Made by a program: the position numbers and the translations under genes
Shown: one piece after another, positions 36,527 through 44,900 of the stretch
Position numbering within the stretch: the stretch's first letter is position 1
How the letters are laid out: each line of letters opens with the position of its first letter
NCBI GenBank assembly: GCA_964444365.1
Contig: CAYUHJ010000004.1
Location: 37,154-101,153, forward strand
DNA from: CAYUHJ01 sp964444365
GTDB lineage: Bacteria; Planctomycetota; Planctomycetia; Gemmatales; Gemmataceae
Length of the DNA stretch: 64,000 bases
Direction of reading: 5' to 3'
The notes under the pieces: model-generated
What the model was told of the DNA's origin: nothing
What the model saw: only the letters and a program-made list of their open reading frames with translations
The model's database searches: none

Positions 36527-37519
36527 TCACGACGGGGCAACGCCGGCCGGCTCGTTCGCCCGGCACGCCGCGACCAGCTTCGGCAGCGACGACCCGCCGG
36601 GCAGCCCGCGGAGGCCGACGTACAGGGCCTGGTCGACCGCCCCCCACGTCTCGCCGGCGGCTCCATTGATCGGGCCGCCCCGACGCGACGGCCACTCGCC
36701 GGTTCGACGAAAGTGGTCCGTCAGCCAGCCTCGGATCTGGTCGAGGGTGAGCGGCGGCAGGGCCTTGCGGTTCCGCTTCCCGCGGTGGCGGGCGAGCAGT
36801 TTGGCCAGCGAGTCCCCGCCCGGCAGCCCGCGGAGGCCGAGGCCCAACGCTTGCTCGACCGCCCCCCACGTCTCGCCCGGTGCGTCCGGGATCTCGCCGG
36901 CCCGGCGGGTTGGCCATTCGCCGGTGCGGGTGTGGTGGGCGTCGGCCCACGTGAGGATCTGTTCGGCGGTGAACGGCTGCAGGGCCATGTGGTTGCGGAC
37001 CCCGCGGTGGGCCGCGAGGAGTTGGGCCAGCGACCCGCCGCACGTCAGCCCGCGGCTGTTCGTCTCCACCGCCGCGGCGACGGCCGACCAGTGTTCGCCG
37101 GGGGCTTCCGGGATCGGCCCGGAGTGCGGCTTCGGCCATTCCCCCGCCCGCTGGTGGTGGGCGTCGGCCCAGACCAGGATCGTTTCGACGGTGAGTTTCG
37201 GCACCGTCGCCGGGTTGCGGAACGCGGACTCCGGTCGCACCGATTTCGTGCCGGCTTGCCCCACGCTGGCGACCCCGCGTTCGGCATCGAGCAGGCGAGC
37301 GAGGGACGACCCGCCGGGCAGCCCGCGGCGGCCGTTGTGAAGGGCACTCACGATCGCCGACCACGTTTCGCCGGGGGCATCGGCCAGCCCGCGGCGGCCG
37401 TCGGTCTTCATCGGCCAGCGGCCGAACCGGACCTCGAACTGGTCGGCCCAGGCGAGGATCTGGTCGGCGGTCAGGTCCGGCCGCTTGGGGGCCGGGCGGA
37501 AGCGGATTTTGAGCGGCAT
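36527..37519 (-). CDS. Protein of four tandem planctomycete ~75-residue repeats (330 aa)
   Basis: Four copies of one unit fill the protein: LTxxQILxWADxHHxRxGEWP, a Gly-Pro/Ile turn, APGExWxAVxxAL, RGLPGGxSLAxLLAxHRG. Examples are TAEQILTWADAHHTRTGEWP and RGLPGGDSLAKLLARHRG. Such units are common in Gemmata genomes and absent or rare elsewhere; their role is unknown. The helix-turn-helix spacing and the basic end of each unit recall DNA-binding repeats associated with homing endonucleases or helicases, which is inference. The first repeat is the most divergent. It converges on the broken DUF262 gene, with 30 bases between the stops. Confidence 0.75.
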   Translation of the reverse strand: MPLKIRFRPAPKRPDLTADQILAWADQFEVRFGRWPMKTDGRRGLADAPGETWSAIVSALHNGRRGLPGGSSLARLLDAERGVASVGQAGTKSVRPESAFRNPATVPKLTVETILVWADAHHQRAGEWPKPHSGPIPEAPGEHWSAVAAAVETNSRGLTCGGSLAQLLAAHRGVRNHMALQPFTAEQILTWADAHHTRTGEWPTRRAGEIPDAPGETWGAVEQALGLGLRGLPGGDSLAKLLARHRGKRNRKALPPLTLDQIRGWLTDHFRRTGEWPSRRGGPINGAAGETWGAVDQALYVGLRGLPGGSSLPKLVAACRANEPAGVAPS

Positions 37520-37578
37520 GCGGCGTCGGGGTTGAGCTGATGTCGAATGTACTCGAACCTGCCATCACCATCCAACCG

Positions 37579-37926
37579 TTACCCACCGTCGGCCCGCTCG
37601 GCCACGAAAGCGGACTCGTCGCCCTGATGAAACGCAATCAGGCCGTGTAGCTCACCGACCTTGAGCACCGCCCACCCGTGGCCCTGAGCCGGGTCCATTT
37701 CGTCGTTCCCGTCCCACGTCCACTCGACGCGGGGGTGCCCGTCTCGCGTGGTCAGCCGGCCGTCCATCCCGCCGGACACATACCCGAACTGGAGCTCGCC
37801 GGAGCCGTCGGCGGCGAAGGTGAAATGCCCCTCCACCTCGGCGTCGACGAACTCCTGCTCCCACAGGTCCATGTGGGTGATCCGCCACCGTCCGACGAAC
37901 GGGTTGGCCGGTTTCGCCTTCGCCAT
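37579..37926 (-). CDS. Small conserved hypothetical protein (115 aa)
   Basis: A compact beta-rich protein: FVGRWRITHMDLWEQEFVD, GHFTFAADGSGELQFGYVSG, VEWTWDGNDEMDPAQGHGWA, LIAFHQGDESAFVAER. The motif order (VGRWRI, SGEMQFG-like, WxGNDExD, GxGWA, HxGDxSxF) recurs in small proteins of many bacteria, with no known function; a lipocalin-like ligand-binding role is possible. It starts 13 bases after the end of the AbiEii gene on the same strand and may be co-transcribed with it. Confidence 0.7.
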   Translation of the reverse strand: MAKAKPANPFVGRWRITHMDLWEQEFVDAEVEGHFTFAADGSGELQFGYVSGGMDGRLTTRDGHPRVEWTWDGNDEMDPAQGHGWAVLKVGELHGLIAFHQGDESAFVAERADGG

Positions 37927-37939
37927 GTCTCACCCCCGC

Positions 37940-38866
37940 TTATTCGATCGCACGCCACGGCCCGCCCGCCGACCACGTGCGGTCGAACGCTTCACCGCCG
38001 GCGACCGAGGACGACAGGGGCATCAGGAACCCGGCGAGGAACTCGCACACCGCGGCCAACTCCGCCCCGCCGGCGTCCAGCCTGCCCTTCTTCAGAAACG
38101 CCCGCCACTGCGTCACCTTCTTCGCGTCCGTGCCGAACTCGGCGGTGAGGGCGAGCGGTGGTGTTGCCGGGACTGGGGTCTTGCGGCGGGCGAACGTGGC
38201 CCGGACGGCGTCTGCCAGCACCGGCCCGGCGAACGGGTACAGGCGGGCCAGCACCCACACGTCGAAGAAGTCCTTCATCCGGCTGTTGGCGATGCCGAGG
38301 GCGACCATCGCCTGGAACTTCTCGGCTACTACCGTCTCCCGTGGGTAGGCGGCCAGTTCCGCAGTGGGGAAGTCGAGCAGGCCGGGGTAGCGGACCGTCA
38401 CCGGGGTCGGGGTGACGGCGTCGCCGAACCCGACATCCACTTGCAGGTCGATGCGGGCCTGCCCGAGCTTGGCGACACACCCCACCCGCACGCCCTCGTA
38501 CTCCTGGTCCTCCTTGATCCGCCCGGCGGTGACGGTGGCCGGGTCGAAGGCCAGCCCGTCGTCCTCTACAGCCGCCCGGCACACCGCCCGGAACACGTCC
38601 GCCAGCCGCTCGACCGACGGGTCGCCGCGGCCGAGCAGGTCGAGGTCGCGGGTCGGGCGGTGCGGGCTGTCGGCCCACAGGCGGAACAGCATCGCCCCCT
38701 TCAGCACGAACTCGCCCGCGTGCGGGGTGCGGGATAGGCGGTACAGCAGCCGCTCGATGGCGTACCGGGTGAGGACGAGCTGGAACTCCTCGCCCTGTCG
38801 GCGGCCGAGGTCGGTCAGCCGGGCCTTGACCGACGCGGCCATGTTCTTCGGGCGGTCCTTGCTCAC
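37940..38866 (-). CDS. abiEii: AbiEii/AbiGii-type nucleotidyltransferase toxin
   Basis: 308 residues from GTG 38866, which overlaps the antitoxin stop by four bases (GTGA), so translation is coupled. The polymerase-beta-like active site is visible: KGAMLFRLWADSPHRPTRD, then DLDLLG, the second carboxylates being those of the GSx(n)DxD-type motif. Further family segments are GRIKEDQEYEGVRV, QVDVGFGD, VVAEKFQAMVALG and NSRMKDFFDVWVL. AbiEii toxins of type IV toxin-antitoxin systems transfer nucleotides, to tRNA in the characterised MenT relatives, and stop growth during phage infection. Motifs look intact. Confidence 0.9.
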   Translation of the reverse strand: MSKDRPKNMAASVKARLTDLGRRQGEEFQLVLTRYAIERLLYRLSRTPHAGEFVLKGAMLFRLWADSPHRPTRDLDLLGRGDPSVERLADVFRAVCRAAVEDDGLAFDPATVTAGRIKEDQEYEGVRVGCVAKLGQARIDLQVDVGFGDAVTPTPVTVRYPGLLDFPTAELAAYPRETVVAEKFQAMVALGIANSRMKDFFDVWVLARLYPFAGPVLADAVRATFARRKTPVPATPPLALTAEFGTDAKKVTQWRAFLKKGRLDAGGAELAAVCEFLAGFLMPLSSSVAGGEAFDRTWSAGGPWRAIE

Positions 38867-39474
38867 GCCAGGGCCTCCAGGTACGGCCGCATGACGTTGG
38901 CCATCCGCCGGGCCTGGGCCGCCCGGTGCAGTTCGTCCACCGTCGCCCGCCGCTCCCGCAGGCACTCCCGCAGGGCTTCAAGGGCCACGTCCAGCCCGAC
39001 GGTGTTCCGATAGGCGAAGCAATCGGCTACCGTGCGAGCCGGGTTCGTCACCCGCACCGTCACACCCTCGATGGCGTGCTCCTCCACCCCGGTCGTCAGC
39101 CCCGCCCCGGCGAACCGCACCACCCGCAGCGGGGGGTAGTCGAGCGTCGGCTTGCGGGCCTTGCGGTCGATGCCGATCCACACCTCGTGCGGGGCCTGGG
39201 TGGTGAGGCGGTGGAACCGCAGGGCGGACAGCAGGCAGACCACGCCGTGGGGCACCCGCTTGCACGCCTGGGCGAGGGCGTGGTGCTCGGTCACGTCGGC
39301 GTCGGCCAGCACGTACACCCCGCGGGACGGGCGGTCGAGTACCCCCTCGGCGACCAGCCGGGCGAGGGCGGTGCGGGGCACGTTCTGGCCGGCGAGATCG
39401 CGGGTGCGGAGCACCCCGAGCCGGCGGACGAGGGCCAGCAGGCGGTCGGCGGCGTTGGCGGGTTCGGCAACCAT
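38863..39474 (-). CDS. abiEi: AbiEi-type antitoxin, transcriptional repressor
   Basis: 203 residues from ATG 39474. The N-terminal winged helix (RLGVLRTRDLAGQNVPRTAL, then VLDRPSRGVYVLA) is the AbiEi DNA-binding domain; the following part (HHALAQACKRVPHGVVCLLS; HRLTTQAPHEVWIGI; VTNPARTVADCFAYR; VALEALRECL) is the antitoxin domain. In known pairs it represses its own operon by binding repeats upstream and neutralises the toxin without stable contact. Its promoter should lie in 39475-39630, next to the 22-base palindromic repeat at 39630. Confidence 0.9.
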   Translation of the reverse strand: MVAEPANAADRLLALVRRLGVLRTRDLAGQNVPRTALARLVAEGVLDRPSRGVYVLADADVTEHHALAQACKRVPHGVVCLLSALRFHRLTTQAPHEVWIGIDRKARKPTLDYPPLRVVRFAGAGLTTGVEEHAIEGVTVRVTNPARTVADCFAYRNTVGLDVALEALRECLRERRATVDELHRAAQARRMANVMRPYLEALA

Positions 39475-39629
39475 AACGACGGCAGTTGTTGATAAGTGCC
39501 GACATTTTGTAACACACGCGGTCGGCGTCTGCAAGGGCAATCCCACTCGGCTGAGGGTCGAGGCGATGAATCTCGCCGATCCAGCGAAGCTCATCGGCCG
39601 ATGGAGGGGAATCGTCGCTCCTGACCGTT

Positions 39630-39651
39630 GTTTCGAAAAGTGGTTTTTGAA
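39630..39651 (+). repeat. 22-base near-palindrome, inverted partner at 63712-63733
   Basis: The core reads TTCGAAAAGTGGTTTTTGAA: arms TTCGAAAA and TTTTTGAA around GTGG. The reverse complement of 63712-63733 matches it at 21 of 22 positions. The two copies enclose the AbiE-distal part and the whole minus-strand defence locus. Confidence 0.7.
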
Positions 39652-39733
39652 CTAGGCGGCGTGAGAGCGGGCAGGCAACCGCAGTTGCGGGGGCTACACT
39701 GACCCGCGACGAGTTCCGAGAGGAGACCTTGGC

Positions 39734-40309
39734 GTGCCCGATTCGCTCACCTTCGCAGCCGACGTATTCCGCACCGTCTGCGATCGCTTCCGGGCGAAGG
39801 CTTCGGACTTGCAACTGCTGGTCGAGGAAGACTCCTCGTTCGAGGCTTGGCTCCACTGGGAGGCATGCTTGGCCTGCAAACTCCGGCAGGAGGGCTACCC
39901 GTTCTGCGAGGTCACGGCCAAGCCGACCTACGCCAGCGAGGGGGTGGCGACCGAGGCCGGCGACTCGGACCGCAACTTCGGCGACCTGCGGGTGGGTGGC
40001 CCCAACGACGGGGCCGACCACTGCTGGCTGTTCGCCGAGATCGTGCTGGCTGGCGACGACGAAAATGCCGACCGCGGGTGGGTGAAACGGACCGAAGCCG
40101 CGGCGGGCCGACTGAAGGGGCTCCGGTGGAAGAAGTCGGCGGCCCTGCTGATCGTGGTGGCGGTTCGGACGGGCGATGACAGTACGAGCACGGCCTGGAA
40201 CCACCCCGCCCTGACCGACCCGTGCGTCATACCGCTGCCGGGTGGCGGGTCGGTCTCGGTGACGCCGTTCGACATCAAGCAGAATCCCACACCGCTCCTG
40301 TGGAGATGA
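39734..40309 (+). CDS. Conserved hypothetical protein, paralogue of the gene at 8275-8883
   Basis: 191 residues from GTG 39734 with AGAGGAG eight bases upstream. It aligns with the 202-residue protein at 8275-8883 from residue 1 almost to the end: SSFEAWLHWEACLACK versus SSFEEWLNWEAFLACK, then PFCEVTAKPTYASE, FGDLRVGGPNDG and HCWLFAEI. After FDIK the two diverge, and this copy stops at a TGA that overlaps an ATG opening the dGTPase fragment (ATGA, 40306-40309). That suggests recombination at this point. The function is unknown; conserved acidic residues (WEA, CEV, GDL, AEI) hint at a metal-dependent enzyme. Confidence 0.75.
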   Translation: MPDSLTFAADVFRTVCDRFRAKASDLQLLVEEDSSFEAWLHWEACLACKLRQEGYPFCEVTAKPTYASEGVATEAGDSDRNFGDLRVGGPNDGADHCWLFAEIVLAGDDENADRGWVKRTEAAAGRLKGLRWKKSAALLIVVAVRTGDDSTSTAWNHPALTDPCVIPLPGGGSVSVTPFDIKQNPTPLLWR

Positions 40310-40959
40310 AGCACGGTCGGCCGAGCCACAAGTCGCTCGACGCATCCATCATGGATGTGGCCGACGAGATCGCCTACGGTGTGCATGACTTCGAGGACGG
40401 AATCGCCCTCCACTTCATCACCCGCGATGACTGGCAAAGCGTCGGACCGAAGTACGATTCCGTGTGGGCGGCATCGGTCTCTCTCCCGACGTTCGACCAA
40501 CTCGGCTCACAACTCTTCGCAGTCGGTGCCGACCAAGGGGCTGTACGCAAGCGAGCAATCGGTGCCCTCGTGAACGCACTCATCTCGTCTGTTCGTCTCG
40601 TCGAGTTGCCCGACTTCGTGGAGCCAGTGCTGCGGTTGCGAGCCGTGTTCGATGGACCTGGGAAAGAATTGCAGAAAGCTCTGCAAGATCTCAACTTCAG
40701 TCGCACCATCGACCGGCCCAGCGTCCAGACTCTGGAGTACCGCGGCCAGTTCAATCTGTTGACTCTGTTCCGGGCGATCGAATCCGACCCCAAAAAACTC
40801 CTCGGAACAGAGTATCGGCCACGGCTGGACGACCCGGCGTGGGGAGGGCATTTGCGTGTCATCGCCGACTACATCGGCGGCATGACCGACGAGTACGCAA
40901 CGCGGATGTTCGAGCGGATTTTTGTGCCGCGTCACGGCACTGCCTTCGACCATTTTTGA
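40306..40959 (+). pseudogene. C-terminal fragment of a dGTPase (HD-domain dNTP triphosphohydrolase)
   Basis: 217 residues that begin inside the dGTPase fold: HKSLDASIMDVADEIAYGVH followed by DFEDGIAL is the conserved segment carrying the last metal-binding Asp, and VIADYIGGMTDEYATRMFE is the family's late helix. The whole N-terminal half, including the first His and the HD pair, is missing, so it cannot hydrolyse dNTPs alone. Full-length relatives deplete dNTPs and some act in phage defence. The ATG overlaps the previous stop (ATGA), which would allow coupled translation of a residual domain, but a deletion junction is the simpler reading. Confidence 0.82.
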
Positions 40960-41050
40960 ACCAAGCAGCCCACGATGGAAGGCGTGATTCAGACCTCACT
41001 TCACCGGCGATAAAGCTTCCGTGAGCTAACTTTTCCCAAGAGGGTGTCGC

Positions 41051-41476
41051 ATGCCAAACTCGACCAAAACTACGGCGAACAAGCCCGCGAAGAAACCGAC
41101 CGCATCCCCCGTTCCCGCCGGCGACAGGCAAGCCGAGATCGCCAACCGGCTCTTCGCCGCCATCCGCAAGCACCTTGCGGGCAACAACCTCCCCAGGAAC
41201 TATCAGAAACAGTGGCGTGATGAGGTGACAGACTTCCACGGTCTCGACATGCAGTTCCGGCAGGGGCGGATCATCCACCAGTGGATCATGGTCGGCCGGA
41301 CGAGTCTCGTCGTCACGGTCGCGGATGATCACGTTAAACTCTTCTACGGCCGTAAACCCGTGCAGCAGGACTTCGTACTGGCCGGTCCCAACTTCGAGCG
41401 GGACATAGCTGAGTTCCTGGGTAAGCACTTCAAGTGCTACTTCCCCACCTACTGGTTGGAGGAGAAGTCAGCCTAG
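41051..41476 (+). CDS. Hypothetical protein (141 aa)
   Basis: ATG 41051 is preceded by AGAGGG with an eight-base gap. A Lys/Thr/Pro-rich disordered start (about 25 residues) is followed by a compact domain: EIANRLFAAIRKHLAGNNLP, IIHQWIMVGRTSLVVTVADD, VKLFYGRKPVQQDFVLAGPN and FERDIAEFLGKHFKCYF. No family is recognised. It stands alone on the plus strand between the dGTPase fragment and the converging STAND locus. Confidence 0.65.
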   Translation: MPNSTKTTANKPAKKPTASPVPAGDRQAEIANRLFAAIRKHLAGNNLPRNYQKQWRDEVTDFHGLDMQFRQGRIIHQWIMVGRTSLVVTVADDHVKLFYGRKPVQQDFVLAGPNFERDIAEFLGKHFKCYFPTYWLEEKSA

Positions 41477-41513
41477 GCGAAAGTGAAGACGTGCCGGAAT
41501 TGGCCCAGATACG

Positions 41514-41705
41514 TTACGGGCCGTGGCTCCCGACCAAGCCGCGTGAGAAGAGGCGGCACGAACGCTGCCACTCCTCGAACCGGCCGGCGAGGGATTCGTC
41601 TAGCGGGTGCTCATTCCCGTTCCACGCGGCTGGGTGGGTCTTCGCTCGGTCCGTGTGGGCGGCGGGGTCGAGTTGTTGGAGCAGATCGAACACCGGGACG
41701 GACAT
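41514..41705 (-). CDS. Short protein or N-terminal remnant (63 aa)
   Basis: The start ATG 41705 has a textbook ribosome binding site (GAGGAGG, six bases). The middle (AAWNGNEHPLDESLAGRFEE, then WQR) resembles the NGxxxPLDxxxxGxFEEWQ stretch near the N-terminus of larger bacterial proteins of unknown function, after which the similarity ends and an unrelated tail follows. It is therefore probably the start of a truncated gene rather than a complete small protein. Confidence 0.4.
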   Translation of the reverse strand: MSVPVFDLLQQLDPAAHTDRAKTHPAAWNGNEHPLDESLAGRFEEWQRSCRLFSRGLVGSHGP

Positions 41706-41918
41706 CGGGTGCCTCCTCGCGGCACTCAGCGGAGCTTCTTCTCGGTCCACTTCCACATCTGCTACGCGGCCTCCATGCTCCGCTCTTTCGCCGCGTTGGT
41801 CCGCAGGAACCCGAGTTTGTTCGCGGCCACGTTCTCGGCATAGTCCAGGTCGGGCCGGAGGGGTCGGCACCGGGTGTGGCCAAGGATGACAACGCTTCGG
41901 CGTCATCCGACTCGGTGT

Positions 41919-44900
41919 CTAATCGTCGTCGTCAGTTGCCGTGTCTCGGATGTTCCGCTCAGCACTGCGGAGGACATCGGTCAGGAAGCGGTGCGTGATG
42001 CTCCCCGCAGGGAATCGAGGGAGAGCCGCGGTGCACCTGTCGCGGAGCTGGAGATCCTGTGGGAACGGCTCGCCCGCAACACCCTGCCGAGAACCGAGGG
42101 CCGCCACCGCGTACAACCCGCCGCTGATGCCCCTCACGCACTCCTCGCCGAAAGCCTCAGCCCGTTCCAGCACGAGGCTGGTCAGGTCGAGGCGGTCGAA
42201 GACGAGCCACCTCGGGGCGTGACGGAAGAGACCGACGGCTGCTCGGAGTTGTTGCTCGTCGCCCACACGGAACCACTCCGCCAGCACTTCGACCCCGACT
42301 GCCGCGTAGCCGAGGGAGACGTGCCGGTAGAGGTCTGCCAACTCCATCCGCGACACCCGGTCCACGCGGACGGCATAGTCGCGGACTCGACGGAGGAGTG
42401 CGGTGAGATCGGGCGAGTCGGCCAACGTCTGGAACGCTCGCCCCATCGACTCAAAGGGCACCGGGCGGTACGAGGACCGGAACCCCTGTGCCCGCTCCCG
42501 TTCGATCCGCCGGAAGAACAACTCCAAGACGGAGTGCGGGATGCGACCCCAGGCGAACCTCAAGAACTCCGACAGGTTCTGGTCGATCCGATCTGCCACG
42601 TCCAACTTGAGCAACAGGGCCGCGAGGTCTGCGTCGGTCAGGGCGTCGGTGACGCCGCCCCAGTTCCGATCTCCCAGCCGGCAGAGTTCGACGGCGGTGT
42701 CGATGTCCGCACCAGGGTCGATGGCCAACGCCCGGTCGATGGCCTCCCGCGGCCGGAATCGAGCCAGCCGGCGAAGGGCCGCGACCCCTGCCCGGCGGAC
42801 GAACGGGTCAGCGTCACCGACGAGTCGGTCGAGTACGGCCGGCTCGTCGGGGTGAGGTTCTGCTTCGCGTGCCACACCCCACTGACAGAAGTGGGCCACA
42901 ACTCGGCGGAGTTCGATCGCCCCGGTGTCGAGGGCACCTCGGCAGACCTCCATCGCGTCTTGGGGGCACGCGGCGTAGAGCCGAGAGAGGACGACGTTCA
43001 GACCTTCGGTCACGGGTGATGTGGGGAGCCGAACCAGTTGCTCGGCGATGCCTTTTGCGGCCGCGGGCTGGTTGTCGAGGAGCCACCAGAGCAGATTCCC
43101 GGCCTCGGTTTTCGGTTCCGCCGGCCGCAAGTCGCGGAGCAATCGGTCCAACTCTGCGACTGCGGCGGATGGCTCGGGGAAACGCCTCCAAAACTCGACC
43201 ACCACCGACTGTGCGAGTTCACGCTGGCGGTTCTCGATCGACGCAACCACATCCTCGCCATCACCCACCTCCTCCTCGAACAGGTCCCAACGGGACATTT
43301 CGGGCTGCATCATGCGTGTGAGGCGGAACTCGAACGACTGGTCGATCGAGCGAATCACAGACGCCGCACGCTCACGATCCGCAGCCAAGCGGCCGTGCCG
43401 AGCGTGGAACCGGACCTCGCGGAGGACGGCCAAGAGCACGACCGGAGGGGGACTGCCGTCCACCAGTCGCTGCAACGTGTCGAGGACGTGCAACTGCTCG
43501 CCCTGCCACGGCGTCAACTCCTCGTCGGTGATCTCCATGTTCAGATAGGGAGCAGGCCCGGTCAACGCGGCTCCGAGGCTTTGCACCGCCCGCAAGACGA
43601 CCCGGATGTCACCGTTCGAGAGGCAGCCGGTCAAGGTGGCCAGCACTTCACCCCGAAGGTCACGAACCGACTCGTAGTCGAGCAAGAACGGTCGCATCGA
43701 GATCCGCCGCCCGTCCGTATCGTGTTCGATGCCGGACTTCGCCAACAGCGGGTCGAGTGCGTCGAGGGGCGTGTGCCGGCCGGTCCACGCATCCGGCCGG
43801 GCGAGCCAGCGGCGGACAGCAGCCCATACGGCCGCGTTCACCCACAGGGGTTTCTCCGTTCCGTATTCGGCGATCGCGGTCAGCACGCGAAACGGATGCG
43901 AGGGATTGGGATTCGTCGGCCGGTCGTCCGAGCGGTCGAGCTCCCACAACAGGTCGAGACATGCAGGGAGGCAAGTGGCGGATACCGAGCATCGGCGAAG
44001 CAGGTCGGGAGCCGCCCTCAGCACGTTCGTGTGGTCGTAGGAAAGCCAGCCGGGGATCACATCCTCGCTTTGTGCGGACGCCGGATTGCGGACGGCGAAC
44101 CGGACCAGATCGAGAACCCGGTCAGGGAGGAAGTAGGCCGAATCGCCCAGCAGTCCGAGCAATTCGGTCCGCTCGCGGTGCCCGCCGGCCCGGAACGCCT
44201 CTCGGATCTGCCCCCAGATCCGATTCAGGAGATCGGGTTCGGTCTCGCTCCCGGCCCGCACCCGCCAATCCAACTCGGCGAGATTCCGAAGCAACTGGGC
44301 GAGGTGCCCGCCGGCGAAAGCGGCGAACACGCGGTCAGCGAACCCGGTCGTGACGCCCTGGGGCGTAAGGCAGGCCGAGTGGAGAATGTGGTCCGCCAAC
44401 ACGTCGGGCGTGAGCCGGACGTGCCGGCCGCGACGGACCAACAATCCGACCCGCTCCAGTTCACCGATTGCCCGCGTAACGTCGGGGGGCTGCACACCAA
44501 GGAAAGTCGCTAGTTGGGCGTGGGTCGTGCCCGATTCGGGCGGCACCGGGTTCAGGGCGGCGACCGCCTCCAAAAGCCGTTTGCAGAGTTCGTGCGGAAC
44601 GGCCTCGCTCACCCGCCCGAGCATCTCGTCGCGGAAGCGGTTCAGCACCTCTTGGCGGAAGTCCGCGTCCCGTTCGAGCAACTCCGGCGGGACTGCTCGG
44701 TCGGAGAGCAACCGGCCGCCGACGACAGTGACGAGCGGGCAGTCGCGGGTCAGTTCGGCGAGGCGGTCGGCCAACTCCGGGCACGAGGAACCCATGACAC
44801 GCCCGGCCAGTTCCCGGACCTCCTCCCGTGTGAGCCGCTCGACCGGTGGTGGCCGGCGGATTTGGGTGGCATCGAATCCTGCTCGGGTGAGTTCCGCGAG

